DNA of 64,000 nt from Amycolatopsis jiangsuensis (GCF_014204865.1 NZ_JACHMG010000001.1:7714501-7778500), one strand, 5' to 3'; counted from the first letter of the stretch, positions 1-10,882 are shown. A program made the numbers and translations. The notes: generated by a model from the letters alone, not told the origin.

Positions 1-19
1 TTTCGGCAAAGGACGTCCG

Positions 20-1177
20 ATGCCTGCCACCACTTTCGCCGCCCGCTGCGGCGCTGCTGTTCTCCTGCTGATCGCGCTGGTGACCGGCGCCCCGCCGGCC
101 GGTGCCGCGCTCGACCGCACCCCGCTGCGGGACGGGACCGGGTTGTACCCGCGGCTGATCCGGCTGGAACATTCCGGCGATGCCAACGGAAACCTGATCG
201 CGAGTGTGGTCGATTTCGACGACCAGGGCGGCAAAGGGGTGATCTACCGCAGTACCGACAACGGTGCGACGTTCACCGAGGTCGGTACCGTCCGTGATCC
301 GGCGGCCCAGGGCGGGCTCTGCTGCTCGACCCTGTACGAGCTGCCGAGCGCGGTCGGCGATCTGCCCGAGGGAACCCTGCTGTGGGCGGCGTCGGTCGGC
401 GCGGACGCTGCCGACCGGCGGATGTCGGTGCCCATCTGGCAGAGCCGTGACCAGGGCAGTACCTGGCAGTCGCTTTCGGTGTGCCGCACCGCGGAGAACG
501 ACCGGGGCATCTGGGAACCCGAGCTGTCGGTGGACGCGGGTGGCCGGCTCGTCTGCCACTACTCCGACGAAACCGATGCGGCGCACAGCCAGCAGCTGCG
601 CGAGTCGTTCTCCACCGACGGAGTCACCTGGAGCGCCCCTGCCCCGACCGTCGCGCCGGCGAATGCCGGTCTGCGCCCGGGAATGTCGACGGTGCGCCGG
701 CTCGGGGACGGAAGCTACATCCTCGTCTACGAAATCTGCGGAAGCGGCGACCAGTACGACTGCGGCACGTACTTCCGCACGTCGGCGGACGGGGCCGACT
801 GGGGCCCGCCCGACGATCTCGGGCAGCTGCTCGCCTCGGACTCGGGTCAGTACTTCGCGCATGCCCCGACCGTGAACCGCATCGACACCGGCACCGGACC
901 CACGCGGCTGGCGGTGGTCGGGCAGCAACTGCGGAACGCGAACGGCGACCTCGACCCGGGCAGCGGCAACACAGTGCTGATCAACGACAACGGCGGGGTC
1001 GGCGCCTGGCGTGCCGTGGCGGCTCCGGTGGCCGTGGCGAACCCGCAGAACGAACCGTGCGCGAACTACAGCTCCACGCTCGCCGTACCGACGGACGGCA
1101 GCACGCTGATCGAGATCGCCAACGACCACGACGGGGACGTCTGCAAGCCGTTCTACGGCTCGGTGCCGATGCCCTGA
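20..1177 (+). CDS. Secreted Asp-box (sialidase-fold) glycosidase-like protein
   Basis: An exported beta-propeller protein of 385 residues. A signal peptide of about 30 residues (hydrophobic core, ending near AGA-A) precedes a sialidase-type fold marked by three Asp boxes: STDNGATF (78-85), SRDQGSTW (142-149) and STDGVTW (198-204). The YPRLIRLEHSG opening and the RPGM...YEICG block recur in the protein at 8870-10636, so the two are paralogues; this one lacks the C-terminal jelly-roll domain. The AAAGGACG upstream of the ATG is a reasonable ribosome site. Family knowledge points to GH33/GH93-like exo-glycosidases (sialidase or exo-arabinanase), but the substrate cannot be read from sequence. 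The nearby sulfatase, GH2 enzyme and sugar-type regulator fit extracellular glycan breakdown. Confidence 0.8.
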   Translation: MPATTFAARCGAAVLLLIALVTGAPPAGAALDRTPLRDGTGLYPRLIRLEHSGDANGNLIASVVDFDDQGGKGVIYRSTDNGATFTEVGTVRDPAAQGGLCCSTLYELPSAVGDLPEGTLLWAASVGADAADRRMSVPIWQSRDQGSTWQSLSVCRTAENDRGIWEPELSVDAGGRLVCHYSDETDAAHSQQLRESFSTDGVTWSAPAPTVAPANAGLRPGMSTVRRLGDGSYILVYEICGSGDQYDCGTYFRTSADGADWGPPDDLGQLLASDSGQYFAHAPTVNRIDTGTGPTRLAVVGQQLRNANGDLDPGSGNTVLINDNGGVGAWRAVAAPVAVANPQNEPCANYSSTLAVPTDGSTLIEIANDHDGDVCKPFYGSVPMP

Positions 1178-1181
1178 GCCG

Positions 1182-1757
1182 TCACTCGTCCGGCATTCCC
1201 GCGACCACCTCGCGGAAGGTCGTGGTGACTTCGTCCACGCACACGGCGAAGCTGTCCCGGCCGCCCGCGTCGATCCATCGCGCGAACGCGTTCTCGAACA
1301 CGAGCCCGGCGATCCGGGCCACGAGTTCGGCTTCTGCCGGCGAGGCGCCGCGATCCTGCAGCGCCTCGCCGAGCACGGCGGTGACCGCGGCGAGCTTCGT
1401 CCGCTCGCGTTCCCGCAGTTCCGCGCTGGCCGAGATCACCGCGCGTCGCTCGGCCGTCCGCTCGATCCGTGTCACCAGCAGGGCGCCGGTTTCGCGTATC
1501 GCGCGCAGGGCCGCGGACAGCGGGTCGGCCTCCGCTTCGACCGCGCGCACTGCCTCGGCCATCACCGGCGGTAGCTGCTCGCTGCGGGCGAACAGCACCT
1601 CGCGCTTGTCCGGGAAGTAGCGGAAGTAGGAGCGGCGGGTGATCCCGGCGCGCTCGGCGATCTGCGTGATGGTGACCTCGTCGTAGCCATGGGTGCTGAA
1701 CAGGTCCAACGCGGCTCGCGTCAGTCGCTGTTCGGTCCCCGGATCCCACCTTGCCAC
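1182..1757 (-). CDS. TetR family transcriptional regulator
   Basis: A 191-residue TetR repressor. The N-terminal helix-turn-helix is clear (residues about 10-55: LDLFSTHGYDEVTITQIAERAG then RRSYFRYFPDK), followed by a variable ligand-binding domain. The start codon is GTG. It is divergent from the oxidoreductase gene at 1848, and the 90-bp gap holds a long inverted repeat (1775-1830) that is the likely operator, so it probably represses itself and that gene. Its 3' end nearly touches the convergent Asp-box gene. Ligand unknown. Confidence 0.9.
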   Translation of the reverse strand: MARWDPGTEQRLTRAALDLFSTHGYDEVTITQIAERAGITRRSYFRYFPDKREVLFARSEQLPPVMAEAVRAVEAEADPLSAALRAIRETGALLVTRIERTAERRAVISASAELRERERTKLAAVTAVLGEALQDRGASPAEAELVARIAGLVFENAFARWIDAGGRDSFAVCVDEVTTTFREVVAGMPDE

Positions 1758-1774
1758 CCGGTCAGGCTACCAGT

Positions 1775-1830
1775 GATGTCTCACTGTGCCGTCACCTGTG
1801 CTACGGTTGGTGATGACACAGTGAGACATC
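1775..1830. promoter_or_regulatory. Long inverted repeat, likely TetR operator
   Basis: Arms 1775-1796 and 1809-1830 are 22 nt each with two mismatches; the outer 14 nt (GATGTCTCACTGTG / CACAGTGAGACATC) match perfectly, with a 12-nt spacer. It fills the divergent promoter region between the TetR gene and the oxidoreductase gene. Confidence 0.75.
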
Positions 1831-1847
1831 GTGGGAGGAGGCGCGGG

Positions 1848-2933
1848 ATGGCGGAGCACACGCGGTCCGGCGAGATCTGGGTGCTGGGGGCGACCGGGCG
1901 GATCGGCCGGTCGGTGGTGGCGGGGCTGGCCCGGCAGGGCGTCGATCCGGTCCTGGTCGGCAGGCGCCGTGCGGCCCTGGTCGCCCTGCAGGCCGGATCC
2001 GGCCGGGAAAACGCGGACAAGATCGTCGTCGCCGACGGGACGGAGGCGATCGCGGACGCGCTTCGGGCCGGCCGTCCGGCCGTCGTGGTCAACCTCATCG
2101 GGAATTACGCCGAAACGGCTCGCGTGTTCGCCGACGCGGTCCTGCCCGGCGGTCACTACGTGGATCTGGCCGCCGATCCGGTCGCCGTCCCGCAGGTGCT
2201 CGACCGGCACGGTGAGGCCGTCGACGCGGGCAGCACGCTGGTCACCGGAGCCGGGTTCGGCGTGCTCGCCGCGGAAGCGGTGGTGGCGGCTCTGTGCGCC
2301 GACCGTCCCGTGCCCGACCACGTCCGGGTCGACGCGCTGGCGTCGGTCGCCATGGAGGCAGGGGTGGTGGGTGAGGCGTTCGCGTCGTCGATGATCGAGG
2401 GGATGAGGAACGGCGGGCTGCGCTACGAGAACGGCCGGCTGGTGAAAACCCGCCTCGGTGCCGACCCGAAGACTCTCACGCTGCCGGACGGTGAGACCGC
2501 CAAATCCGCCGGCGCTGCGACGGGCGAGCTGTTCGCCGCGCAGCGGGTGAGCGGGGCGCCGGCGGTCACCGCGACGTCCGCGCTGGCGCCGACCTCTCCG
2601 GTGGTGCGCGCGGTCCTCCCGGTGGCCGGTGCGCTCCTTTCGATCCTGCCTTTGCGCCGGTTCCTGGTTCGTCAGATGGCTCAGGCGAAGATGAAGGCCT
2701 CGCCACGGCCGCGCCGGCACTCCTGGGGACACGCCGTGGTCACCTGGCCCGACGGGACCGTGCGCGAGGGCTGGCTCCGCGCCGACGACGGAATGGACTA
2801 CACCGCCGCCGTCATCACCGAAGTGGCACAACGACTCGCGCGCGGAGAGGGCAGGCCCGGCGCGTACACCCCGGCCGCCGCGTTCGGAGCGGACGTGGCG
2901 GTCAGCGCCGGTGGCACGTTCGTCCCCGCCTGA
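1848..2933 (+). CDS. NAD(P)-binding saccharopine-dehydrogenase-like oxidoreductase
   Basis: A 361-residue protein with an N-terminal Rossmann fold (VLGATGRIGRSVVAGLARQG) and the layout of the saccharopine dehydrogenase/trans-acting enoyl reductase-like group, in which a nucleotide-binding half precedes a mixed C-terminal half. The ATG at 1848 is chosen because GGGAGGAG lies just upstream and the glycine-rich loop begins soon after. It is the only gene divergent from the TetR regulator and shares its palindrome, so it is probably the controlled gene. Substrate unknown. Confidence 0.8.
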   Translation: MAEHTRSGEIWVLGATGRIGRSVVAGLARQGVDPVLVGRRRAALVALQAGSGRENADKIVVADGTEAIADALRAGRPAVVVNLIGNYAETARVFADAVLPGGHYVDLAADPVAVPQVLDRHGEAVDAGSTLVTGAGFGVLAAEAVVAALCADRPVPDHVRVDALASVAMEAGVVGEAFASSMIEGMRNGGLRYENGRLVKTRLGADPKTLTLPDGETAKSAGAATGELFAAQRVSGAPAVTATSALAPTSPVVRAVLPVAGALLSILPLRRFLVRQMAQAKMKASPRPRRHSWGHAVVTWPDGTVREGWLRADDGMDYTAAVITEVAQRLARGEGRPGAYTPAAAFGADVAVSAGGTFVPA

Positions 2934-2943
2934 CGCTTCCCCT

Positions 2944-2987
2944 CGTGAGCGGCGAACAGCCGGTTCTCACCGGCCACGCCGCTCACG
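2944..2987. terminator. Hairpin between convergent genes
   Basis: CGTGAGCGGC (2944-2953) pairs with GCCGCTCACG (2978-2987) and encloses a second small stem (GCCGGT/ACCGGC). It lies between the stop codons of two convergent genes and could terminate both. Confidence 0.6.
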
Positions 2988-3005
2988 ACGGCAAGTCGGT
3001 GGGGG

Positions 3006-4460
3006 TCAGTGTTTTCTTGCATATCCGCGTTCGGGTACGGGCAACGGATCCTGCGTGCGCAGCAGCCACTGCACGAGTTCCACGAGCAGTGAGTCGCGAG
3101 TGGACGAATGCTCGGGCGCGGACCACAGGTTCTCGGTCTCGAACGGGTCCTCGGCCAGGTGATACAGCTGGCCCGCACCGGACTCGTCGACGACCAGTTT
3201 CCAGTCGCCGCGGCGGATCATCCGGCGGTGACCGCCCTGGGTGACCGCGTTGAGCTCGTCGAAGTCGAACAGGTCAGCCGGCCCGCCGAGGCCGGGCATC
3301 GGATCGGGGACGTCGGCGGCGGTGTAGGTGCGCCCGCCGATGCCCTGTTCCACGTAGGCACTGGTGAACTCGCCCGGGTCCGCGACAGCGCCGGTGAGCA
3401 GTGGCCAGAAACTGCGGCCCTGCACGCCGTCCGGGACCGCGAGCCCGACGGCGTCGGCAAGCGTGGGCAGGAGGTCGGCCAGGGACACGTGCGCGGAACT
3501 TGGCTCCGGCCGCGGTACGACGCCCGGACCGCGGATGGTCAGCGGGACCCGGCAGAGCACCTCGGGCACCTCAGGTCCCTTGCGCAGCAACCCGTACTCA
3601 CCCACGAAGTCGCCGTGGTCGGCCGTGGTGACCAGCAGCGTGTCCTCCAGCAGCCCGCGTTCCCCGAGGAATCCGGTGAACCGCTGGATCTGGTCGTCGA
3701 TCAGCCGCAGCATGCCCAGGTAGTTGGCGCGGGCACGAGGGATCGATTCGGCCAGCGAAGGATTCGCCGCTTCCTCGAGCCGGCGCAGGTACTGCCACGG
3801 GAACGACCGACCGGCGGTGTCCTGCGGACCGGTGGCGACCGGCGGCAGCGATTCGGGCGGGAACAGGGAGAAATACGGTTCCGGGACCTGGTAAGGGTTG
3901 TGTGGTTCGGGAAACGAGAGCAGGAGGAAGAACGGCTGGTCGCCGACGCTGTCCACCCACCGCTGCGCGGAAGTCACGATCCGATGTGGACACTGCAGTT
4001 CCACCGGGAACGGCGTCGGCTCGGGATGTGTGCGATGGCGCAACTCGGTCAGCCACCGGTCGAACCGGGCCTCGTCCTCGCTCACCGGACCGAGCGCGCC
4101 GCCGTGCAAGTAAGGCTCGTAGTAGTCGACGTCGTCGGCGGTCAGGTAGGTGTGGTTCTTCCCGACCAGTGCGGTGGAATAGCCCGCCGACCGCAGCAGG
4201 CCGGGCAGGTCCTGTTCGAAGCGCGCCAGGTCCATCGCGGGGTTCTCCCGCACGCCGTGCGCACCAGGGTAGCGGCCGGTCAGCAGGCTGGTGCGCGCGG
4301 GACAGCACAGCGGAGACGTGGTGTACGCGCGGTCGAACCACACCCCCTCGCCGGCCAGCCGGTCGGTGTTCGGCGTGGTGTCGAGCGGGAAACCCCCGCG
4401 GGCACACAGATCGGCACGCTGCTGGTCGCTGACGACGACGACGATGTTCCGCGCGGTCAT
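3006..4460 (-). CDS. Type I sulfatase (formylglycine-dependent)
   Basis: A 484-residue sulfatase hydrolysing sulfate esters. The N-terminal metal-binding Asp sits in VVVVSDQQR. The maturation motif is C52-C-P-A-R followed by TSLLTGR, matching C-x-P-x-R-xxx-x-TGR, so Cys52 should become formylglycine. A second metal motif, TTADHGDFVGE, lies in the middle. No signal peptide is evident, so it is probably cytosolic and acts on imported sulfated sugars or aromatics. The start is the ATG overlapping the upstream transporter stop (ATGA), which implies translational coupling. Sulfatase and transporter are thus one unit opposite the LacI/GH2 genes. Confidence 0.9.
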   Translation of the reverse strand: MTARNIVVVVSDQQRADLCARGGFPLDTTPNTDRLAGEGVWFDRAYTTSPLCCPARTSLLTGRYPGAHGVRENPAMDLARFEQDLPGLLRSAGYSTALVGKNHTYLTADDVDYYEPYLHGGALGPVSEDEARFDRWLTELRHRTHPEPTPFPVELQCPHRIVTSAQRWVDSVGDQPFFLLLSFPEPHNPYQVPEPYFSLFPPESLPPVATGPQDTAGRSFPWQYLRRLEEAANPSLAESIPRARANYLGMLRLIDDQIQRFTGFLGERGLLEDTLLVTTADHGDFVGEYGLLRKGPEVPEVLCRVPLTIRGPGVVPRPEPSSAHVSLADLLPTLADAVGLAVPDGVQGRSFWPLLTGAVADPGEFTSAYVEQGIGGRTYTAADVPDPMPGLGGPADLFDFDELNAVTQGGHRRMIRRGDWKLVVDESGAGQLYHLAEDPFETENLWSAPEHSSTRDSLLVELVQWLLRTQDPLPVPERGYARKH

Positions 4461-5809
4461 TCGGCTGCTCCAGGTAGGGCTCGGGTGGTGGCGGGCAGTG
4501 CTGCGGTGGCCGGGCTGGTCGCGGGCCGCAGTTTCGCCGTGCACCAAAAGCCGATCGCGGCGATCACGACGAGCAGCCCGGCCACGAGCCACGGACTGCC
4601 GTCCATGGCGATCAGGATGGACACCGCGGCCAGGTTGCTGAGCCCGCCGAGGGTCGCGGTGAGCTGGTAGACCAGCGAGATCGCGGTGTAGCGCAGATGC
4701 ACCGGGAACACCTCGGCCAGCAGCGTGCTCTGCACCGCGAACTCGGTCCCACTGGCGAACGATAGGCTGGCGATCATCACCAGGACGATCAGCACCGCGT
4801 TCCCGCTGCCGATACCCAGGAAGAACGGGTACGACATCACCGCGATCAGCGCGACCCCGAAGAGGTAGATCCGCTTGCGGCTCACGCGGTTCGCGAGGCG
4901 GCCGATGAACGGCACGTAGGCGATCTCGACCGCGGCCGCCGCGGCGCTGGCGAAGAGCACCACGTCGCGGTCCACGCCGATCACCGTCACGCCGTAGGCG
5001 ATGGCGAGTCCGCCGAACACGTTGCCTGCCACCGCGTCGACGGCCCGTGCGCCCAGTGCCAGGAAGAAGTTGCGCGGGCAGGTGCGCAGCAGTTCCAGAA
5101 CCGGCACCTTCGCCTGTTTACCGGCGCGCTTGACCTCGGCGAACTCCTTCGGCTCGGTCAGTCGCAGCCGGAAGTACAGGCCGAACACCAGCAGTACCGC
5201 GCTGAGCAGGAACGGGATGCGCCAGCCCCAGAGCAGATACTGGTCCTCGGGCATGGTGGCGCACGCGGCCACCAGCAGGGTGGCCAGCAGCCCGCCGGCC
5301 GGGTTGCCCACCTGGGGCAGGCTGCCGAAGAACCCGCGCCGGCCCTCGGGCGCGGATTCCAGCGTGTTCAGCGCGGCACCGGCGTACTCCCCGCCGAGCC
5401 CGATGCCCTGCAGCACGCGGAGCCCGACGAGCAGGAACGTGGCGGTGACGCCGATCGTGCCGTAGGTCGGGAGCGCGCCGATGAGGACGGTCGAGACGCC
5501 CATGATCAGCATCGTGGTGGTGAGCATCGACTTGCGGCCGAGGCGATCGCCGAAGTGGCCGAAAATGAGCCCGCCGATCGGCCGGGCCAGATAGCCCACG
5601 GCCGCGGTCGCGAACGCCAGCAGCGTTCCGACCAGCGGGGTCATCGTCGGGAAGAACTCCTTGTTGAACACGATCGCGGCCGAGGTGCCGTAGAGGCCGA
5701 AGTCGAACCATTCGAAGGTCGCGCCGAGGAAACTGGCGACGACCACGCGCCGCATGGGCGGCGCGCCGGTGGCCGGGCCGTCCGCGGCGTCGGTGCTGCG
5801 TGCGGGCAT
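4457..5809 (-). CDS. MHS-family MFS metabolite:H+ symporter
   Basis: A 450-residue, twelve-helix transporter of the metabolite:H+ symporter branch of MFS. Hallmarks are FLGATFEWFDFGLYG in helix 1, GHFGDRLGRKSML in the helix 2-3 loop, and LRVLQGIGLGGEYAGAA in helix 4. The ATG at 5809 is preferred over an upstream GTG because GGAGG sits seven bases ahead. Its stop overlaps the sulfatase start. It is divergent from the LacI gene, and an operator-like palindrome (5855-5868) lies just upstream. It likely imports the glycan-derived or organic-acid substrate of the locus. Confidence 0.9.
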   Translation of the reverse strand: MPARSTDAADGPATGAPPMRRVVVASFLGATFEWFDFGLYGTSAAIVFNKEFFPTMTPLVGTLLAFATAAVGYLARPIGGLIFGHFGDRLGRKSMLTTTMLIMGVSTVLIGALPTYGTIGVTATFLLVGLRVLQGIGLGGEYAGAALNTLESAPEGRRGFFGSLPQVGNPAGGLLATLLVAACATMPEDQYLLWGWRIPFLLSAVLLVFGLYFRLRLTEPKEFAEVKRAGKQAKVPVLELLRTCPRNFFLALGARAVDAVAGNVFGGLAIAYGVTVIGVDRDVVLFASAAAAAVEIAYVPFIGRLANRVSRKRIYLFGVALIAVMSYPFFLGIGSGNAVLIVLVMIASLSFASGTEFAVQSTLLAEVFPVHLRYTAISLVYQLTATLGGLSNLAAVSILIAMDGSPWLVAGLLVVIAAIGFWCTAKLRPATSPATAALPATTRALPGAAE

Positions 5810-5854
5810 GCGTGCTGCCTCCAACCGGGGGAGCGGGGTGGCGGGCGCCACCGA

Positions 5855-5868
5855 TTACAACGTTGTAA
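5855..5868. promoter_or_regulatory. LacI-type operator O1
   Basis: TTACAACGTTGTAA is a perfect 14-bp palindrome with the central CG typical of LacI/GalR sites. It lies just upstream of the symporter-sulfatase operon. An identical 12-bp core recurs 88 bp away near the LacI start. Confidence 0.85.
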
Positions 5869-5943
5869 GCCGTACCGTGCTGATAGTCAACCCTCGACCA
5901 TGGACTGAGTTATGTACCAGGTGGTTGCATTGCGAGAATGCTG

Positions 5944-5955
5944 TACAACGTTGTA
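5944..5955. promoter_or_regulatory. LacI-type operator O2
   Basis: TACAACGTTGTA is a perfect 12-bp palindrome identical to the core of the site at 5855-5868. It ends 11 bases before the LacI start codon, so a bound repressor should block lacI-GH2 transcription as well as acting with O1. Confidence 0.85.
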
Positions 5956-5966
5956 ATGTCCGGCTC

Positions 5967-7006
5967 GTGGGTGGACGAGTCACGTTGCAGGACGTCGCCT
6001 CGCGGGCCGGGGTTTCGATCAAGACCGTGTCCAATGTGGTCAACGATTTCGACCGGGTGGCCCCCGAGACGCGGCTGCGCGTGCAGGCGGTGATCGACGA
6101 GCTCGGCTACCGGCCGAACCTGTCCGCCCGGCAGCTGCGCTCCGGCCGGACCGGCGTGATCGCGCTCGCGGTCCCCGACCTGGCCGCGCGGTACTTCGCC
6201 GAGCTCGCCACCGCCGTGATCGCCCAGGCCCGGCGGCACGCGATGACGGTGCTGATCGAGGTCACCGGCGGTGAGCGCAGTGCCGAGCTGGCGATGGCGC
6301 GCGGTCTCGGATCCACCCTGATCGACGGGGTGATCCTCAGCCCGCTCGCGCTGAGCCAGGCGGACCTCTCGGGCAAGCCGGGCCGGGTGCCGGTGGTGCT
6401 GCTGGGGGAGCGGGACTACGCGCACACCTTCGACCACGTGCTGATCGACAACGTCGCCGCGGCCCGGGAGGCCACCGCGCACCTGCTGGCGACCGGGCGG
6501 AAGCGGGTCGCGGCGATCGGGGCGCAGCGCGGTCCCGCATCGGCCACCGCGCACCTGCGGATGCGCGGGTACCAGGAGGCCGTGCGGTCGGCCGGTGCGC
6601 CGGAGCTGCCCGAGCTGATGGCGCCGGCCACCCAGTTTTCCCCCACCGAAGGGGCCGAGGCGATGCGGCAGCTGCTCGCGTTGCCCGAGCCGCCCGACGC
6701 GGTCTTCTGCTTCAGCGACATGCTCGCGCTCGGTGCGCTGCGGGCGGCTCACGAGGCCGGCGTCCGGGTGCCCGAGGACCTGGCGATCGCCGGCTTCGAC
6801 GACACCGAGGAGGGGCGTTACGGCGTTCCTTCGCTGACGTCGGTCTCGCCCGACAAGCCCGAGATCGCCCGGCAGGCGGTGGCGCTGCTGGCCGATCGGA
6901 TCGACTCCGAGGGCCGCCCGGGGCGCAAGCCCGTGCGCACCGAGGTCGGCTATGAACTCATGGTGCGGGAAAGCTCCGCACCCGCCCGGACGACGAAAGG
7001 TTCCCT

Positions 7007-7010
<4 letters not shown>
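5967..7010 (+). CDS. LacI family transcriptional regulator
   Basis: A 347-residue repressor. The HTH opens the protein (VTLQDVASRAGVSIKTVSNVVN), followed by the hinge region and a periplasmic-binding-protein-like sugar domain (VIALAVPDLAARYFAEL ... FSDMLALGALRAAHEAG). The GTG start places the HTH at the extreme N-terminus, as usual in the family. No clear ribosome site is seen, so the message may be leaderless. The stop overlaps the GH2 start (GTGA). With operators on both sides of the divergent promoters, it probably controls GH2 and itself on one arm and symporter and sulfatase on the other. Confidence 0.92.
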
Positions 7011-8821
<1,811 letters not shown>

Positions 8822-8869
8822 CCTGAGTAACCGGTGCGTTTCCGTTGCAGGACTGGGAAAGGGACACGG

Positions 8870-10636
8870 ATGCGAAGCTCACGCGTACTGCTGCTCTTGT
8901 TCGCCACACTGCTGTTCGGGGCGTTCGCCCCGCCGGTCGCCTCGGCCAATGGCCGCGGCGACAGCATGTACACCCGGTCCTCGGACGCCGAGTTGCTCGC
9001 GTACGCGCGGGTGATCCGGTTACAGCACAGCGGTTCCCGCGACGGAACACTGCTGGGCAGCTTCGAGCACGCGCGAAAGGACGGTGCGCCGGCCGAGTTC
9101 GTGCTGCGGGAGTCCACGGACGACGGTGCGACGTGGACGACGAAGACCACCCTCGGCGATCCGCTGACCGGTCCGGACCACCCGTCCGACCAGATGTGGC
9201 AGCCGTTCCTGTTCGAACTGCCCACCGCGATGGGTGCGTTTCCCGCGGGCACCCTGCTGCTGTTCGGCAATGTCGCACCGAGCACCAAGAAACGCACCGA
9301 TTTCGTGTCGTGGCGCAGTACCGACCACGGCGCCACCTGGCAGTTCCAGTCGGTGATCCAGACCGGGGGCGGCAGTGTCGGCGCACCACACGGCGGTTCC
9401 GGTGTGTGGGAGCCGTTCGTGATCGTGGACGGTGCGGGCCGGCTGGCCCTGTACTTCTCCGACGAGCGCACCGAACCCGAGCACGCGCAGGTGCTCGCGC
9501 ACATCGTGTCCGAGGACGGCGGAGTCACCTGGAGCGCCCACCCCGACGGCTCGACGAACTTCGCCCCCGGCCGGGTCATCGACGTGCAGAGCACCTCGCC
9601 GACCGACCGTCCGGGTATGCCGACGCTGGCCAAGCTGCCCGATGGCACGATCGCGATGGCGTATGAGATCTGCGGCGACGGGCGCAACTGCGAGGCGCAC
9701 GTGAAGACCTCATCCGACGGCGGTCAGACGTGGGGTGCCGGTCCGTCGGATCTGGGCACCGAGGCGGTCACCACCGACGGGCGCTATCTCGGCAGCAGCC
9801 CGTATCTCGTGTGGAGCCCGGCCGGCGGTGGCCGGTTGCTGCTCACTGGCATGCGCACCCGCTACGCCGCGGACAACGCGTTCACCCCGGAGGACCGGCA
9901 GGCGATCTTCGTCAGCACCAGCGGCGCCAAGGGCCCGTGGTCGTGGATGCCGGCGCCGTTTCAGCCGCGTACCGCCTCGAACTGCAGCACCAGCTACAGC
10001 CCGGACCTGCTGCTGAGCCCCGACGGCGAACGCGTGCGTTACACCACGGCGACCGCGTCCGGCGCGAGCGGCTGTATGGAGGGCACTGCCGTGGGTTCGG
10101 TCGCCGCGCTGCCGGCGACGTTCGGCGGAAGCCGGTCCGGCTGGATCGACTACGGTGGCTGCTGGTCCACTTCGGACGGTGTGCTGTCCGAAACCTGCGG
10201 CGGCGACGGGGGAAACAAGTCACTCGCCGGTTCGACCGGGTGGGGTGACTACACGCTCACCGGCGACGTCCGCATCGACCAAGGCACGCAGGCCGGGTTC
10301 GTGGTGCGCGCGACGGATCCTGGCATTGGCGCCGACGCGCTCCACGGCTACTACGTCGGCGCCACCGCTTCGCGGCTGTTCCTCGGCCGGGAGAACGGTT
10401 CCTGGACCGAACTGGCCTCGGCGCCGATCCCCGGCGGGCTGGCCACCGGTGCCTGGTACCACGTTTCTGTCCAGGCGAAGGGCTGCACCTTCACCGTGAC
10501 CGGCACTCGCCCGGATTCACCGGAGCAGGCGCACTTCACGCACACCGATCCGGGCTGCGCGGCCACGCACGGCGCGATCGGCGTCCGCGCCCAGTCAGGT
10601 ACCGCGAGCTGGCGGAACCTCAGCGTGCGTGCCTGA
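8870..10636 (+). CDS. Secreted Asp-box glycosidase-like protein with C-terminal jelly-roll domain
   Basis: 588 residues: signal peptide (about 1-26, PPVASA), sialidase-fold catalytic region with STDDGATW (82-89), STDHGATW and SSDGGQTW Asp boxes, then from about residue 420 a 150-residue LamG/DUF1080-like domain (WGDYTLTGDVRI ... GYYVGATASRLFLGRENG) that usually binds glycan. The catalytic half resembles the protein at 20-1177 (shared RPGM and YEICG blocks). The ATG at 8870, behind AAAGGGA, is preferred over an in-frame GTG at 8834 because it begins directly with the Arg-rich signal peptide. GH33/GH93-like activity is plausible; linkage unknown. Confidence 0.85.
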   Translation: MRSSRVLLLLFATLLFGAFAPPVASANGRGDSMYTRSSDAELLAYARVIRLQHSGSRDGTLLGSFEHARKDGAPAEFVLRESTDDGATWTTKTTLGDPLTGPDHPSDQMWQPFLFELPTAMGAFPAGTLLLFGNVAPSTKKRTDFVSWRSTDHGATWQFQSVIQTGGGSVGAPHGGSGVWEPFVIVDGAGRLALYFSDERTEPEHAQVLAHIVSEDGGVTWSAHPDGSTNFAPGRVIDVQSTSPTDRPGMPTLAKLPDGTIAMAYEICGDGRNCEAHVKTSSDGGQTWGAGPSDLGTEAVTTDGRYLGSSPYLVWSPAGGGRLLLTGMRTRYAADNAFTPEDRQAIFVSTSGAKGPWSWMPAPFQPRTASNCSTSYSPDLLLSPDGERVRYTTATASGASGCMEGTAVGSVAALPATFGGSRSGWIDYGGCWSTSDGVLSETCGGDGGNKSLAGSTGWGDYTLTGDVRIDQGTQAGFVVRATDPGIGADALHGYYVGATASRLFLGRENGSWTELASAPIPGGLATGAWYHVSVQAKGCTFTVTGTRPDSPEQAHFTHTDPGCAATHGAIGVRAQSGTASWRNLSVRA

Positions 10637-10643
10637 ACCAAGT

Positions 10644-10676
10644 ACGGATCCGGTCTCCGCCGGAGACCGGATCCGT
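10644..10676. terminator. Bidirectional terminator hairpin
   Basis: Two 16-nt arms (ACGGATCCGGTCTCCG and its complement) around a single central base form a near-perfect 33-bp palindrome between two convergent genes, eight bases after one stop and six before the other. Confidence 0.8.
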
Positions 10677-10681
10677 GCCGT

Positions 10682-10882
10682 TCACGCCTCTCCGGCCACC
10701 GTGATCGCCGCTCCGGGGCACACGCTGGCGGCCTCGCGCACCAGTGCATGGTTGTCCTCGCCCGGCTGCTCGTCCAGCAGGAGCACGATGCCGTCCTCCT
10801 CGCGCTGGTCGAACACCTCCGGCGCGAGCAGCACACACGTTCCGGCGCCGCAGCACCGGTCTTCGTCCACAGTGACCTTCAT
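10682..10882 (-). CDS. [3Fe-4S] ferredoxin, P450 redox partner
   Basis: A 66-residue ferredoxin. C10-x-x-A-x-x-C16 and the distant C55-P supply three cluster ligands, with alanine where a 4Fe-4S protein would have its fourth cysteine, typical of 3Fe-4S ferredoxins serving actinomycete P450s. It starts 25 bases after the P450 stop, so the two form one operon. It carries electrons from an NAD(P)H reductase to the P450; no reductase is adjacent. Confidence 0.93.
   Translation of the reverse strand: MKVTVDEDRCCGAGTCVLLAPEVFDQREEDGIVLLLDEQPGEDNHALVREAASVCPGAAITVAGEA

Noticed and set aside
3108-4670. A 520-codon open frame antisense to the sulfatase
   Set aside because: No domain is recognisable and the opposite strand encodes a complete sulfatase with all motifs.
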